Of a DNA stretch of 64,000 bases, positions 16,844-24,045 are shown piece by piece (position 1 is the stretch's first letter; each line of letters starts with the position of its first letter). The position numbers and the translations under genes are program-made. The stretch is taken from positions 1 through 64,000 of the forward strand of contig DASXHD010000021.1 of assembly GCA_036488725.1 (NCBI GenBank), in the 5' to 3' direction. The notes below the pieces were generated by a model. That model made no database searches and had not been told where the DNA came from. It saw only the letters and a list, made by a program, of their open reading frames with translations. This DNA comes from DASXHD01 sp036488725. GTDB taxonomy: Bacteria; Myxococcota_A; Polyangia; Polyangiales; Polyangiaceae.

Positions 16844-17593
16844 TCCGACGTATCCAAAGTCACCCACCCGATTGCGCCGCCGCGCACCCCGTCGACCACG
16901 TCGACGACCGGAAGCTCGCGCCCCGAAATCCGGAGTGAATCGCCCTTCCTCAGCGCGACGGTCCGCTGCCCCGTGCCGTCGCTGACCACGACCGACGCCA
17001 TCCCTCTCGCTGCGCGCGTCAGCGTCAGCGCGCCGCCGCCGAAATGCGACGGAGCCCCCGAGCTCACGTGAAGGAGCGAGGCTTTCTGCGGGCGATGCTC
17101 CAAAAAGCGCAAGGTCACGCGCCCATCGTCCCAATTCGAAACGAACGAGCGATGCACCTCGAACGACGCGCGCGACGCCGCGCGGCGTCGGAATCAAATC
17201 GCCGATCGACACGCGCATCGTCGAATCCGCGCCGCGCGTCGAAAAAGAAATCGTCGCGTCGTACACCTTGCTCTCCACCTCGTGCGTCGCGAGCAGCACG
17301 CCTTTCGAGGCGCGACCGGCGCGCGCATCGAACGATGCATAATGCAAGTCTTCGCAATCGGCCAACCACCCCTCGCACTCCACCTCGAACGGCGTCGGCG
17401 CAGGCGAGCTCTCGGGGCTCGCACAGGTGCACGCGGGGTCCGGCGCGACGAGCCCGCTCGGTGCGCCGGCATCGAACACCGCAGGCACTTCGCCCCGCGC
17501 CTCCGCATTCTCGTGCACCGAGGCCGGTGACGCCTGACGCGAACAAGCCGCCACGAACATCGCGACCGCCGCCCACTTCACGGCGCCCTCCAT
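16840..17593 (-). pseudogene. Secreted lipoprotein gene broken by a frameshift
   Basis: The N-terminal part reads from ATG 17593: lipoprotein signal (MEGAVKWAAVAMFVAACSRQ), Ala/Glu-rich linker, CTCASPES, then beta strands up to SIGDLIPTPRGVAR near 17185. From there the sense continues in another frame (ASFEVHRSFVSNWDDGRVTL...) to a stop at 16840, ending in DVVDGVRGGAIGWVTLDTSD. In the original frame the sequence turns into Arg-rich nonsense antisense to nnr. The break is in the repetitive GC stretch around 17165-17190 and equals a one-base gain or loss. Rejoined, the product would be about 250 residues with a PilZ/SH3-like end. It may be a true pseudogene or a sequencing error. Confidence 0.7.
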
Positions 17594-17691
17594 CGCTGCG
17601 CGCGTCGTGTCGTCCATGAACGTTTGCCCATGTGACGCTTCGCGAACGGGGTCGGTGATGCAGCCAATCGAACCAAGCCGTTCGAATGTTT

Positions 17692-17709
17692 CGTGGGCGG
17701 CCGCCCACG
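17692..17709. promoter_or_regulatory. 18-base perfect palindrome upstream of an ECF sigma factor gene
   Basis: Half-site CGTGGGCGG followed directly by its inverse. It lies in the 206-base gap between the start of the broken lipoprotein gene (17593, minus) and the sigma factor start (17800, plus), about 90 bases from each. The position suits an operator for a dimeric regulator, but the symmetry is built of G/C, so chance or a hairpin is possible. The rest of the gap shows no clear promoter. Confidence 0.4.
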
Positions 17710-17799
17710 TCTCGTGGCTGCGCGGACCCGCGCCTGACGCCGAAGTGCTGGAAATCCTTGCCGCAACTCCGCGGCCCCGCCGTTGCTCAAGAGCGTGTC

Positions 17800-18321
17800 A
17801 TGCCCGCCATCGCCGCCCACGATTCCAAATCCTTCGACGCCATCCTCGTCCGCCTCGTCCCCGAGCTCCGCGGTCGCGCCCTGCGGCTTTGCGGCAACAC
17901 GGCGACCGCCGACGACCTCGTGCAAGACACCATCGAGCGCGCCCTCCGCTTCCGCGCGCAATACGAACGCGGCACGAACCTCCGCGCGTGGGCCTACCAA
18001 ATTCTATTCAGCGTCTTCGTCACCCGCTACCGCCGCTGCCGCCGCGAGAAAAACGCCCTCCGCGATCTCGGCACCGACCCGAACGCGTGGACGCGCCCCG
18101 GCGCCGACCTCGCGCCGAGCGACTTCGGTCTCACGCGCAAGACGCGCAGCAAGCTCGACGCGATGCCCGAAACTTTCCGCACGGTCATCGAGCTCGTCGA
18201 TCTCGAAGAACGCAGCTACCGCGAAGCCGCCGAGCGCCTCGCGATTCCCGTCGGCACCGTCATGAGCCGCCTCCACCGCGGCCGAAAGCTCCTCGCCGAA
18301 CAAATGCGCGAAGCCGCTTGA
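17800..18321 (+). CDS. ECF-type RNA polymerase sigma factor
   Basis: A 173-residue sigma-70 family protein of group 4. Region 2 spans about residues 12-80 (LVRLVPELRGRALRLCGNTATADDLVQDTIERALRF with the core-binding DDLVQDT; RGTNLRAWAYQILFS). Region 4 is near 120-170 (MPETFRTVIELVDLEERSYREAAERLAIPVGTVMSRLHRGRKLL), a helix-turn-helix contacting -35 DNA. There is no anti-sigma gene next to it. ATG 17800 is chosen because the conserved part starts soon after; GTG 17797 is equally possible. Target promoters are unknown. Confidence 0.9.
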   Translation: MPAIAAHDSKSFDAILVRLVPELRGRALRLCGNTATADDLVQDTIERALRFRAQYERGTNLRAWAYQILFSVFVTRYRRCRREKNALRDLGTDPNAWTRPGADLAPSDFGLTRKTRSKLDAMPETFRTVIELVDLEERSYREAAERLAIPVGTVMSRLHRGRKLLAEQMREAA

Positions 18322-19170
18322 TCACTTCGGCGCGTCGCACTCGAAGAACCCGCCCTGCGGCCCGCCGCAACAACCGCTCGTCGCCATGAAGTAGTGGTCA
18401 CCGACGCGTGCGCTGCCGAGCATGATCGTCCCGTGAAACGGACATGACGCTTCAGGCGGGCCCTTCTCCTCCGGGCCGGCCGGGATCTCGCCGCAATCGT
18501 CCGGCACGTGAATCTGCGGTCGACTGAAATCCCACATCCGGTCGAACGCGTAGCGACGCGTTTTGACGACCGCGAGATCGCCGAGCCGATGCGTTTCGTA
18601 ATAGACGCAACCGTCTTCGGATTCCGGCGTCCCTTTCGGACATTGGCTGCGATAAGTCACGAGCACCCCGCGCGTGCCAACCGTGAGCCCCGTCGTCACC
18701 GCGTGATCCTGAAAGCGGCCCGGCACCGCGCGCGCAACGCGCGAGACCGCGACCTCGTCGAACCCGTTCATGTCGAGCGCGCTCAGCGTGTGCGTTTCGC
18801 CGTCGTTCGCGAGCACGTAGAGGACGTCTCTCCCAGCTTTCAAATCGACGGGGCTCTCGTGGCCCAGATCTCTCGAATGAAAAGCGCGCATCGTCGCGAC
18901 GTCGAGCTCTTCGAGCCAATATCGCTCTTGCTCGACTCGCACGACGATGAGCGTTCCGCCCGTGTGCTGCGCGCTGGGCTCTTTTCCCTCGAGCACAAAG
19001 ACGATCGGCAAATCGATGCGCCGCTCGCCCGGCACCGGCGGCGCGGCTGCGACTTCGGCGCGTACGTTCACGTGCGCCGTCGGCGCGATGGCACGCGGTC
19101 GCTCGACCGTGGCGTGCGCACACGCGACGAGCGCCAAACAAAAGAGCGCGGGCCTCACGACCCGCTCCAT
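18322..19170 (-). CDS. Secreted protein of unknown function
   Basis: A 282-residue exported protein with an N-terminal signal (MERVVRPALFCLALVACAHA), which could be a lipoprotein signal with Cys 17. The body has propeller-like repeats (LDVATMRAFHSRD, VLYVLANDGETHTLSALDMNG, GTRGVLVTYRSQCP) and ends in a cysteine-rich patch (TSGCCGGPQGGFFECD). The start overlaps the end of the upstream NlpC/P60-like gene by 16 bases, and it is last in the minus-strand run that begins at 23902. No family recognised. Confidence 0.65.
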   Translation of the reverse strand: MERVVRPALFCLALVACAHATVERPRAIAPTAHVNVRAEVAAAPPVPGERRIDLPIVFVLEGKEPSAQHTGGTLIVVRVEQERYWLEELDVATMRAFHSRDLGHESPVDLKAGRDVLYVLANDGETHTLSALDMNGFDEVAVSRVARAVPGRFQDHAVTTGLTVGTRGVLVTYRSQCPKGTPESEDGCVYYETHRLGDLAVVKTRRYAFDRMWDFSRPQIHVPDDCGEIPAGPEEKGPPEASCPFHGTIMLGSARVGDHYFMATSGCCGGPQGGFFECDAPK

Positions 19171-20261
19171 CGGTAAACGCCCTCGAGCGCTTCGCCCGCG
19201 GGACCCGCCCCACTCACGTGAACGCCGACCTCGCCGCTGTGCGGGCTGTACGACATCCAGCTCTTGCTGCCTTCGTCGAACACCCAAGTGTCGCGCCGAT
19301 AGCCACCGAACGCCTTGCCGTCTTCCGCACCCCATGACGAGTCGACGTGCATGATGCGGAACGGCCCCGACCCGCGAAAAAAGTCGCTCGCAGTCGCGCC
19401 CCATCGCGCGACGACCTCGCGCGCCTTCGGATCGTTCGCCGTGACGACGGAACGATCGCGCACGATCACGCGATGCCCCGGAGGATCGTTCGGATTGTAC
19501 AGCGTCACGATGTCGCCTGCGCGCGCGCTCGTCGCGCCAACGCGCGCGAACCCGCGCGGCGTCGTCTCGCCCGTGGTCCCGAACGGATCCGTCCCACGCT
19601 GGAGGCCCATGCTTTCGACCGAGCGCCCCGTGACGCGCGCGAGCCCGTTCATGCACCAGTCGACGCAATCGATTCCGATCCCCCAGTCCCACTGCATCTT
19701 GCGAATGCAATCGGACGTGGTGGCGGGCGGCGGCAGGGACGGCAGCTTGCCCGCGTCGATCAACGCCTGCGTCGCTCGCACGAGCTGCCGAGGCGACGGA
19801 TATCCAAGCATCGCGCCGCCCGGATTGGGCTCGCCCGCGCGTGCGAGGATCCCAACGAGCTGGCGCCCCTTCGCGGTCAGTGCCCGATGAAATCCATCGA
19901 CGGTTTTCGTCGGGTCGGCGACGAAGTCCCCCTTGGCCGTCACTTGAAAAGTCCCGTGCGCGGCTTCGTATCCTTCCTTCATACGAAACTGAGGCTGCGC
20001 GAACACCGTTTTTCCGCCGACCGAATAAGGACCCATGAACGCGTCGCGCGTTTGATCGAGCGCTTCTCCAAAACGGGCCTCGCGCGCTTGATCGGGCGAC
20101 ATCGACATCGCCGTCGCGATCTCGCCGTAATCGATGTGCGCGCCCCGAATGTCGGGGAGCGAATCGATGAGCGCCCGCGTCAGCGGCGCGGGCTGCACGA
20201 GAGGCTGACTGTTTTGAACCTGGCTCGCAGCGTTCGAGCGGCGGTCGTCGATCGACGTCAT
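19155..20261 (-). CDS. NlpC/P60-like (papain-fold) protein, candidate secreted effector
   Basis: A 368-residue protein without a Sec signal. The N-terminal ~40 residues are Ser/Asn/Gln-rich and disordered-looking. The C-terminal half has a papain-like pattern: GIDCVDWCMNGLARVTGR (nucleophile Cys about 199) followed about 50 residues later by SARAGDIVTLYN...GHRVIVRD (His about 263), as in NlpC/P60 and CHAP amidases, which cleave peptidoglycan peptides. This is a fold-level inference; overall similarity is not certain. It follows the translocon-like genes and the adenosyltransferase on the same strand, so it may be a substrate of the same secretion system. An alternative start is ATG 20270. Confidence 0.6.
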   Translation of the reverse strand: MTSIDDRRSNAASQVQNSQPLVQPAPLTRALIDSLPDIRGAHIDYGEIATAMSMSPDQAREARFGEALDQTRDAFMGPYSVGGKTVFAQPQFRMKEGYEAAHGTFQVTAKGDFVADPTKTVDGFHRALTAKGRQLVGILARAGEPNPGGAMLGYPSPRQLVRATQALIDAGKLPSLPPPATTSDCIRKMQWDWGIGIDCVDWCMNGLARVTGRSVESMGLQRGTDPFGTTGETTPRGFARVGATSARAGDIVTLYNPNDPPGHRVIVRDRSVVTANDPKAREVVARWGATASDFFRGSGPFRIMHVDSSWGAEDGKAFGGYRRDTWVFDEGSKSWMSYSPHSGEVGVHVSGAGPAGEALEGVYRWSGS

Positions 20262-20292
20262 GCCGCCCATCGGCCGGCGCTCGACGCGGTTG

Positions 20293-20835
20293 CTACTCGC
20301 GCGGCGCCCAGGGCACGTCCGCGACCCCGCGCTCGAAATTCTCCCGCCGCGCGAGCACGAACAAAAGATCGCTCAAGCGATTCAAATAAATCACGAGCTC
20401 GTCGCGCACGCCGCCGAGCCCGATCACCGCCCGCTCCGCGCGCCGACACACGGTGCGCGCGAGATGCAGCGTCGCCGCCTGCGGAGACCCGCCCGGCAAA
20501 ATGAAATTCGTGAGCGCCGGTAGCCCTTCTTCCGCCGCGTCGATCGCATGCTCGAGCCGCTCCGCGTCCCCAGACTGAAGCCGCGCCATTGGCAGCTTCT
20601 CTTCTTTCCCCGGCGCCGTCGCAAGCTCCGCCCCGAGCGCGAACAAATCCACCTGCGCCCGCGCGAGGACTTGGTCGCACGGCGCCGAGAGTCCCGTCGC
20701 CCGCGCAACCCCGAGCACCGCATTGAGCTCGTCGACATTCCCGTAAGACTCGACGCGGGCGTCGTCCTTCCGAACGCGCCCGCCGCCGAACAACCCGGTC
20801 GTCCCGTCATCCCCCGTCTTCGTATAAATCTTCAC
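20293..20835 (-). CDS. PduO-type cob(I)alamin adenosyltransferase
   Basis: A 180-residue ATP:cob(I)alamin adenosyltransferase of the PduO/MMAB family. N-terminal KIYTKTGDDGTTGLFGGGRVRKDD is the ATP-binding region, ESYGNVDELNAVLG the next conserved block, ILPGGSPQAATLHLARTVCRRAERAV the B12-contacting helix and YLNRLSDLLFVLARREN the C-terminal signature. It makes adenosylcobalamin for B12 enzymes. The start is GTG. It begins 12 bases after the last translocon-like gene, so it is probably co-transcribed although functionally unrelated. Confidence 0.95.
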   Translation of the reverse strand: MKIYTKTGDDGTTGLFGGGRVRKDDARVESYGNVDELNAVLGVARATGLSAPCDQVLARAQVDLFALGAELATAPGKEEKLPMARLQSGDAERLEHAIDAAEEGLPALTNFILPGGSPQAATLHLARTVCRRAERAVIGLGGVRDELVIYLNRLSDLLFVLARRENFERGVADVPWAPRE

Positions 20836-20847
20836 GCGCCCGAGTTA

Positions 20848-21657
20848 TCACGCGCGATGAATCGCAGCCATCGTCGTCTGATTCTTGGTGTCGACGTACT
20901 CTTTGTAAAAGTCGAGCGCCTTGCTCAGAAGATCCTTGGCGTCCTTCTCGTCGTCATGCGCGTCGTCGGCCATCTGTTTGAACGACTGGGCCGCGATGTC
21001 GTGCTGCTTGGCGTCGGTGTCTTTGTCGGTAATCGCGCCGCCGAAGAGTCCATCCGCGAGCGTCTTGGTAGCGCCAGCGAGGCTCGCGCCGCCAGAGTAC
21101 CAGCTCGCGGTCGCCTGCACGCCATTGGCCTGGTGTGTGAGCGCAGCGGCCTGGCCGTCGCACTGCTTGGCGTAGTCCTCCATGGCGCCCGCTTGACCGT
21201 CATTGAGGCCCTTCGCGAAATTCTGCGCGTCGGCGCGCTCGCCTTTTGCGTCGGCCGATGCATCCGCTGCGTCTTGCTTCAGGTTGTCCGCTGACAAGCT
21301 CTTCATCGACGAACCGAATTGCATGGCGGCCTGCGTGAGCTGCAGCGCTCCGCCCACGATTCCCTGGAGACGTGTCAGGTCGGCTTTTTCTCGGAGGTCT
21401 TTGATCTCAGCCGCCTCATCGTTCTCCTCCGCGCGTTCGCATGCGTCGCGCTGCATGCGTGAAACTTTTTCTTCGCTGTGGGCGGTCTGCATCGTGAGAG
21501 CGGCCAACATGGCCCCGGGGTCGCCGCTGCACGCGAGCTGGCTCACGCCGGGCAAAAGGTCCGGCGTCTCAGCAGGTGCTGCTGTCGCCCCGGAAGGCGT
21601 GGGCAGCGACGGGTCGATCGTGAGAGTCGAGTGAGTGCGTTCGAATTGGATGGTCAT
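20848..21657 (-). CDS. SseD/EspB/YopD-like type III translocator candidate
   Basis: A 269-residue protein without Sec signal, rich in Ala, Asp, Lys and Gln. It has a disordered Pro/Thr-rich N-terminus, a long helical region with coiled-coil character (EEKVSRMQRDACERAEENDEAAEIKDLREKADL), a weakly hydrophobic central segment (LQGIVGGALQLTQAAMQFG; SGGASLAGATKTLADGLFGG) and a charged helical C-terminus. This matches the minor hydrophobic translocator (SctB) class, which sits with the major translocator in the host membrane pore. The call rests on order and composition more than motifs. It is the last of five genes and starts 2 bases after the preceding stop. Confidence 0.6.
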   Translation of the reverse strand: MTIQFERTHSTLTIDPSLPTPSGATAAPAETPDLLPGVSQLACSGDPGAMLAALTMQTAHSEEKVSRMQRDACERAEENDEAAEIKDLREKADLTRLQGIVGGALQLTQAAMQFGSSMKSLSADNLKQDAADASADAKGERADAQNFAKGLNDGQAGAMEDYAKQCDGQAAALTHQANGVQATASWYSGGASLAGATKTLADGLFGGAITDKDTDAKQHDIAAQSFKQMADDAHDDEKDAKDLLSKALDFYKEYVDTKNQTTMAAIHRA

Positions 21658-21659
21658 GG

Positions 21660-22676
21660 CTACACCTTTGCCGAGGCGATCACGAGAGTTTGAGCTTGAG
21701 TCTGCATCGCGCCGCTGAGCGTCTGAAGCGCGCGCTCGTGCGATTTGTCCGTGTCCTTGATGCCATCGACCGCCCAATCCACGAGTTGCTGAAGATGTGC
21801 GAGCTGCATCGAAGCTTGTTTGGCGTCGGCTCCGTCGTCGATCGCATCAGCCTCGAACTGACTCGATCCGATCGTTGCGACGCCCTCACCCGCGGCCATG
21901 ACTGCGTCAGTCGCGCCCGCGACGGCCTTCACGGTCTTCGTCGCCGTCCCGAAGATCGTCGACGCGGCCTTCGCCGCCCCGCCGAAGCACATGCTCACGT
22001 CGCCGATGGCGCCAGCGGCGCCGAGGCCCATCGCTGCATATTGCCAACCTTGATCGTTCGTCGAGTTCGAGATGACTTGTTGAGCGATCTTGCATGCCGA
22101 ACCGGCGACCTCGAGCACCTTTGCGCCCACACTAATTCCGCTCGCCGCGATCCCAGCGCCGCCGGTGCATAGTGCTGCACCGATTCCGCAGCCCATGTCG
22201 AACCACTTGCTGGCGTCTGGGTCACCGGTCAGCTTGCTCAGACACTGCGTTTCGCCGTCCGCGAAGGCGGCCGCCGAAAGCACACAGGCCCCGACGCAGA
22301 GTGCCGACGCTGCACCGCAGGAGCAGACGGCGGCTACCGCGGAGACTGCGATCGCGATGGCCGACGCGATTTTTCCGAAGATGCCCCACGCCGCGGCGCT
22401 GGCCTTGGCGTCCTCCTGTTTTTTGAAGTCGGCCTGTTCCTTCAGCTGCTGCGCCTTCTGAAGCTCCCGGTTGTGATCGATTCCCGCCTTGCCGCTTTCC
22501 ATGTCGTTGTTGCGTTGCTTCGACAGCAATTCGTACAACATCGACATTGCGTCTCCGCCGACCGAAGGCGGCGTTTGCGGCTCCGGCATCAGCGACGGAC
22601 CGGCGGTCGCGACCCTGGTCGTTGCCGGGTTCCATACACGCTCGTTCTGAATCGTTGTGATGCTCCACGTATTCAT
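21660..22676 (-). CDS. SseC/YopB-like type III major translocator candidate
   Basis: A 338-residue protein without Sec signal. A coiled-coil-like stretch at about 45-95 (LSKQRNNDMESGKAGIDHNR...) is followed by strongly hydrophobic segments at about 97-139, 160-200 and 212-240 and a helical C-terminus with AHLQQLVDWAVDGIKDTD. This is the plan of the SctE family (SseC, EspD, YopB, IpaB), which inserts into target membranes. Unusual are eight or more Cys in the hydrophobic part (AVCSCGAASALCVGACVL). It is shorter than SseC (about 480). Its ATG overlaps the stop of the chaperone gene (ATGA), as expected for a translocator and its chaperone. Confidence 0.65.
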   Translation of the reverse strand: MNTWSITTIQNERVWNPATTRVATAGPSLMPEPQTPPSVGGDAMSMLYELLSKQRNNDMESGKAGIDHNRELQKAQQLKEQADFKKQEDAKASAAAWGIFGKIASAIAIAVSAVAAVCSCGAASALCVGACVLSAAAFADGETQCLSKLTGDPDASKWFDMGCGIGAALCTGGAGIAASGISVGAKVLEVAGSACKIAQQVISNSTNDQGWQYAAMGLGAAGAIGDVSMCFGGAAKAASTIFGTATKTVKAVAGATDAVMAAGEGVATIGSSQFEADAIDDGADAKQASMQLAHLQQLVDWAVDGIKDTDKSHERALQTLSGAMQTQAQTLVIASAKV

Positions 22677-23065
22677 GACAAACCCCTCTCGTACGTGACG
22701 AGCGCGGCAAGCGTCTCGTCATCGTTGTCGCGAGCGACCCCCTCGGCGAAATCGATCGCCTCGGCGGCGTCAGCATCGTTTCCCATCTCTCGGAGCAGGC
22801 GGGCGAGCGCAATTGCACATCGCCCACCATGCGCAAGCGTGACGCCCGTCAGATATATCTCCTTGGCAATCACCCGCTGCTTCGCAGCTTCGTGCGCTTG
22901 GCCGAGGCCGAGCCAACTGCGCTCGTCCTCCGGCTGCGCGGTAGCCATCGCGCGGAAGACGTCCGCTGCGTCCTTGAACCGCTCTTGTCCGAGCAGCCAG
23001 TGGCCGGTTGCGTAAAGGGCCTCGATGGCCTGAACGGTCGTTTCGCGATCGATTGTCGTCGTCAT
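22673..23065 (-). CDS. SycD/LcrH/SscA-like TPR chaperone for translocators
   Basis: A 130-residue all-helical protein with three tetratricopeptide repeats. The sequence LYATGHWLLGQERFKDAADVF followed by FRAMATAQPEDERSWLGLGQAHEA is the pattern of class II type III chaperones (SycD/LcrH/IpgC/SscA), which bind the two hydrophobic translocators in the cytosol before export. Size is right (SycD about 168, SscA about 157). It starts 7 bases after the tip-protein stop with GAGG in front, and its stop overlaps the SseC-like start. This is the best motif-level support for the type III assignment; a generic TPR protein is the alternative. Confidence 0.75.
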   Translation of the reverse strand: MTTTIDRETTVQAIEALYATGHWLLGQERFKDAADVFRAMATAQPEDERSWLGLGQAHEAAKQRVIAKEIYLTGVTLAHGGRCAIALARLLREMGNDADAAEAIDFAEGVARDNDDETLAALVTYERGLS

Positions 23066-23072
23066 GGCATCC

Positions 23073-23705
23073 TCAGTGGCCGATGTTTTCGGCGATCTTG
23101 TTCAGCTGATCGCCGAGGGACTGAATCAAATTGGTGCACATCTGAATCGCAGACTGGCGCTGCGACATCAGCGATTGAAGCCCGATCATCGACAGCTCGG
23201 ACGACGAATTCAGGTCTTTCTGTACCGTGCTGAGACCGCCAACAATTGTGTTGTTGAACGTATCGGGCGAGATGTCCTTAGAGGTGTCGATCGCGTCGAT
23301 CGTGTTCTTCTCGTAGCTGTCCAATGAGGCGTACGCGGGGCTGTTGGGGTCGAGCTTCGACTTCGCGGCTTCGATCGCATCTTTTACGGCCTGAACCGCT
23401 GCTGCCGCATCGTCGCCCCCGCCGATCTTGTCGGTGGGAACCTGGAACGCGGGGGAGGACGCGAGCTGTCCGAGAATCTGTTGCGCGTAGTTCGATTGCT
23501 GCTGTTGCGCGAACGCTTCGTTGACTTGCGTATCGATTCCCTGAAGGCGCGACTGGCAATAGGCCATGAGCGATTCGGGCGTGAGATAGGCGCAGCCCTG
23601 CGTGCTATCGGTTTGAACGAGGGCATTGAACTCGCCCTGCAGAACGAACGTTTGCATGTTCATCTGCACGGTATTGCCCTGGTTGATCGAGTTGAAATCT
23701 TTCAT
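23073..23705 (-). CDS. EspA/SseB-like type III needle-tip or filament protein candidate
   Basis: A 210-residue protein without Sec signal, rich in Gln, Asn and Ser. The middle is variable; the last ~50 residues form a strong amphipathic helix (STVQKDLNSSSELSMIGLQSL, then QRQSAIQMCTNLIQSLGDQ to NKIAENIGH), resembling the C-terminal helix of EspA/SseB filament and IpaD-type tip proteins. In those proteins it drives polymerisation or packing on the needle. The size is near SseB (196) and EspA (192). The start is fixed by GGAGG five bases upstream of ATG 23705. It lies directly upstream of the SycD-like chaperone, as SseB lies upstream of SscA. Confidence 0.6.
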   Translation of the reverse strand: MKDFNSINQGNTVQMNMQTFVLQGEFNALVQTDSTQGCAYLTPESLMAYCQSRLQGIDTQVNEAFAQQQQSNYAQQILGQLASSPAFQVPTDKIGGGDDAAAAVQAVKDAIEAAKSKLDPNSPAYASLDSYEKNTIDAIDTSKDISPDTFNNTIVGGLSTVQKDLNSSSELSMIGLQSLMSQRQSAIQMCTNLIQSLGDQLNKIAENIGH

Positions 23706-23716
23706 GGCGACCTCCT

Positions 23717-23902
23717 TCACACGCGAATGCCGGCGGTGAACGGCACGACGGGGGCGCGCACCGTGCACGCTTCGTCGATTGAGCGGAGGGTTTCCTCCGG
23801 GATGGAGATGCCGATGTTTCCGAGCGACTCGAGCTGCTTCATCGCGGCTTCGAATTGCTTGTTTTGGCGTTCCAGTTCTTCGCGGAAACTTCGTGCGTCC
23901 AT
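23717..23902 (-). CDS. Small helical protein at the head of the translocon-like operon
   Basis: A 61-residue protein: a charged helix (SFREELERQNKQFEAAMKQLESLG) then ISIPEETLRSIDEACTVRAP. ATG 23902 has GGAGG six bases upstream, and its stop is 11 bases before the tip-protein ATG, so translation is likely. By position it corresponds to SseA, the small chaperone of SseB, but it is shorter (SseA about 108) and I see no family match. No good promoter was seen in 23903-23954. Confidence 0.55.
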   Translation of the reverse strand: MDARSFREELERQNKQFEAAMKQLESLGNIGISIPEETLRSIDEACTVRAPVVPFTAGIRV

Positions 23903-23954
23903 CGCGGACCTCCGTTCACCGGCCCATCGGGCGATGCGCGGTCGCGGTTGCGCA

Positions 23955-23998
23955 CAAAAAAAACAACGCGGAAAGCCCGTTTCCGGACTTTCCGCGTT
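23955..23998 (-). terminator. Intrinsic terminator downstream of the cdnL-like gene
   Basis: On the minus strand an 11-base stem (AACGCGGAAAG with its complement; inner CCG/CGG pairs around a short loop) is followed within one base by eight U. This is a textbook Rho-independent terminator, 47 bases after the CdnL-like stop codon. It separates that transcript from the translocon-like operon that starts at 23902. Confidence 0.85.
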
Positions 23999-24045
23999 TC
24001 GCGCTGCGGTTTGGCTAGGAGGGGAACGCCGCTGCGCTTACATCG

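Noticed and set aside
18322..19710. Longer version of the gene at 18322-19170 starting near 19710
   Set aside because: The extra N-terminus is Arg-rich nonsense antisense of frame within the NlpC-like gene; the signal peptide starts at 19170.
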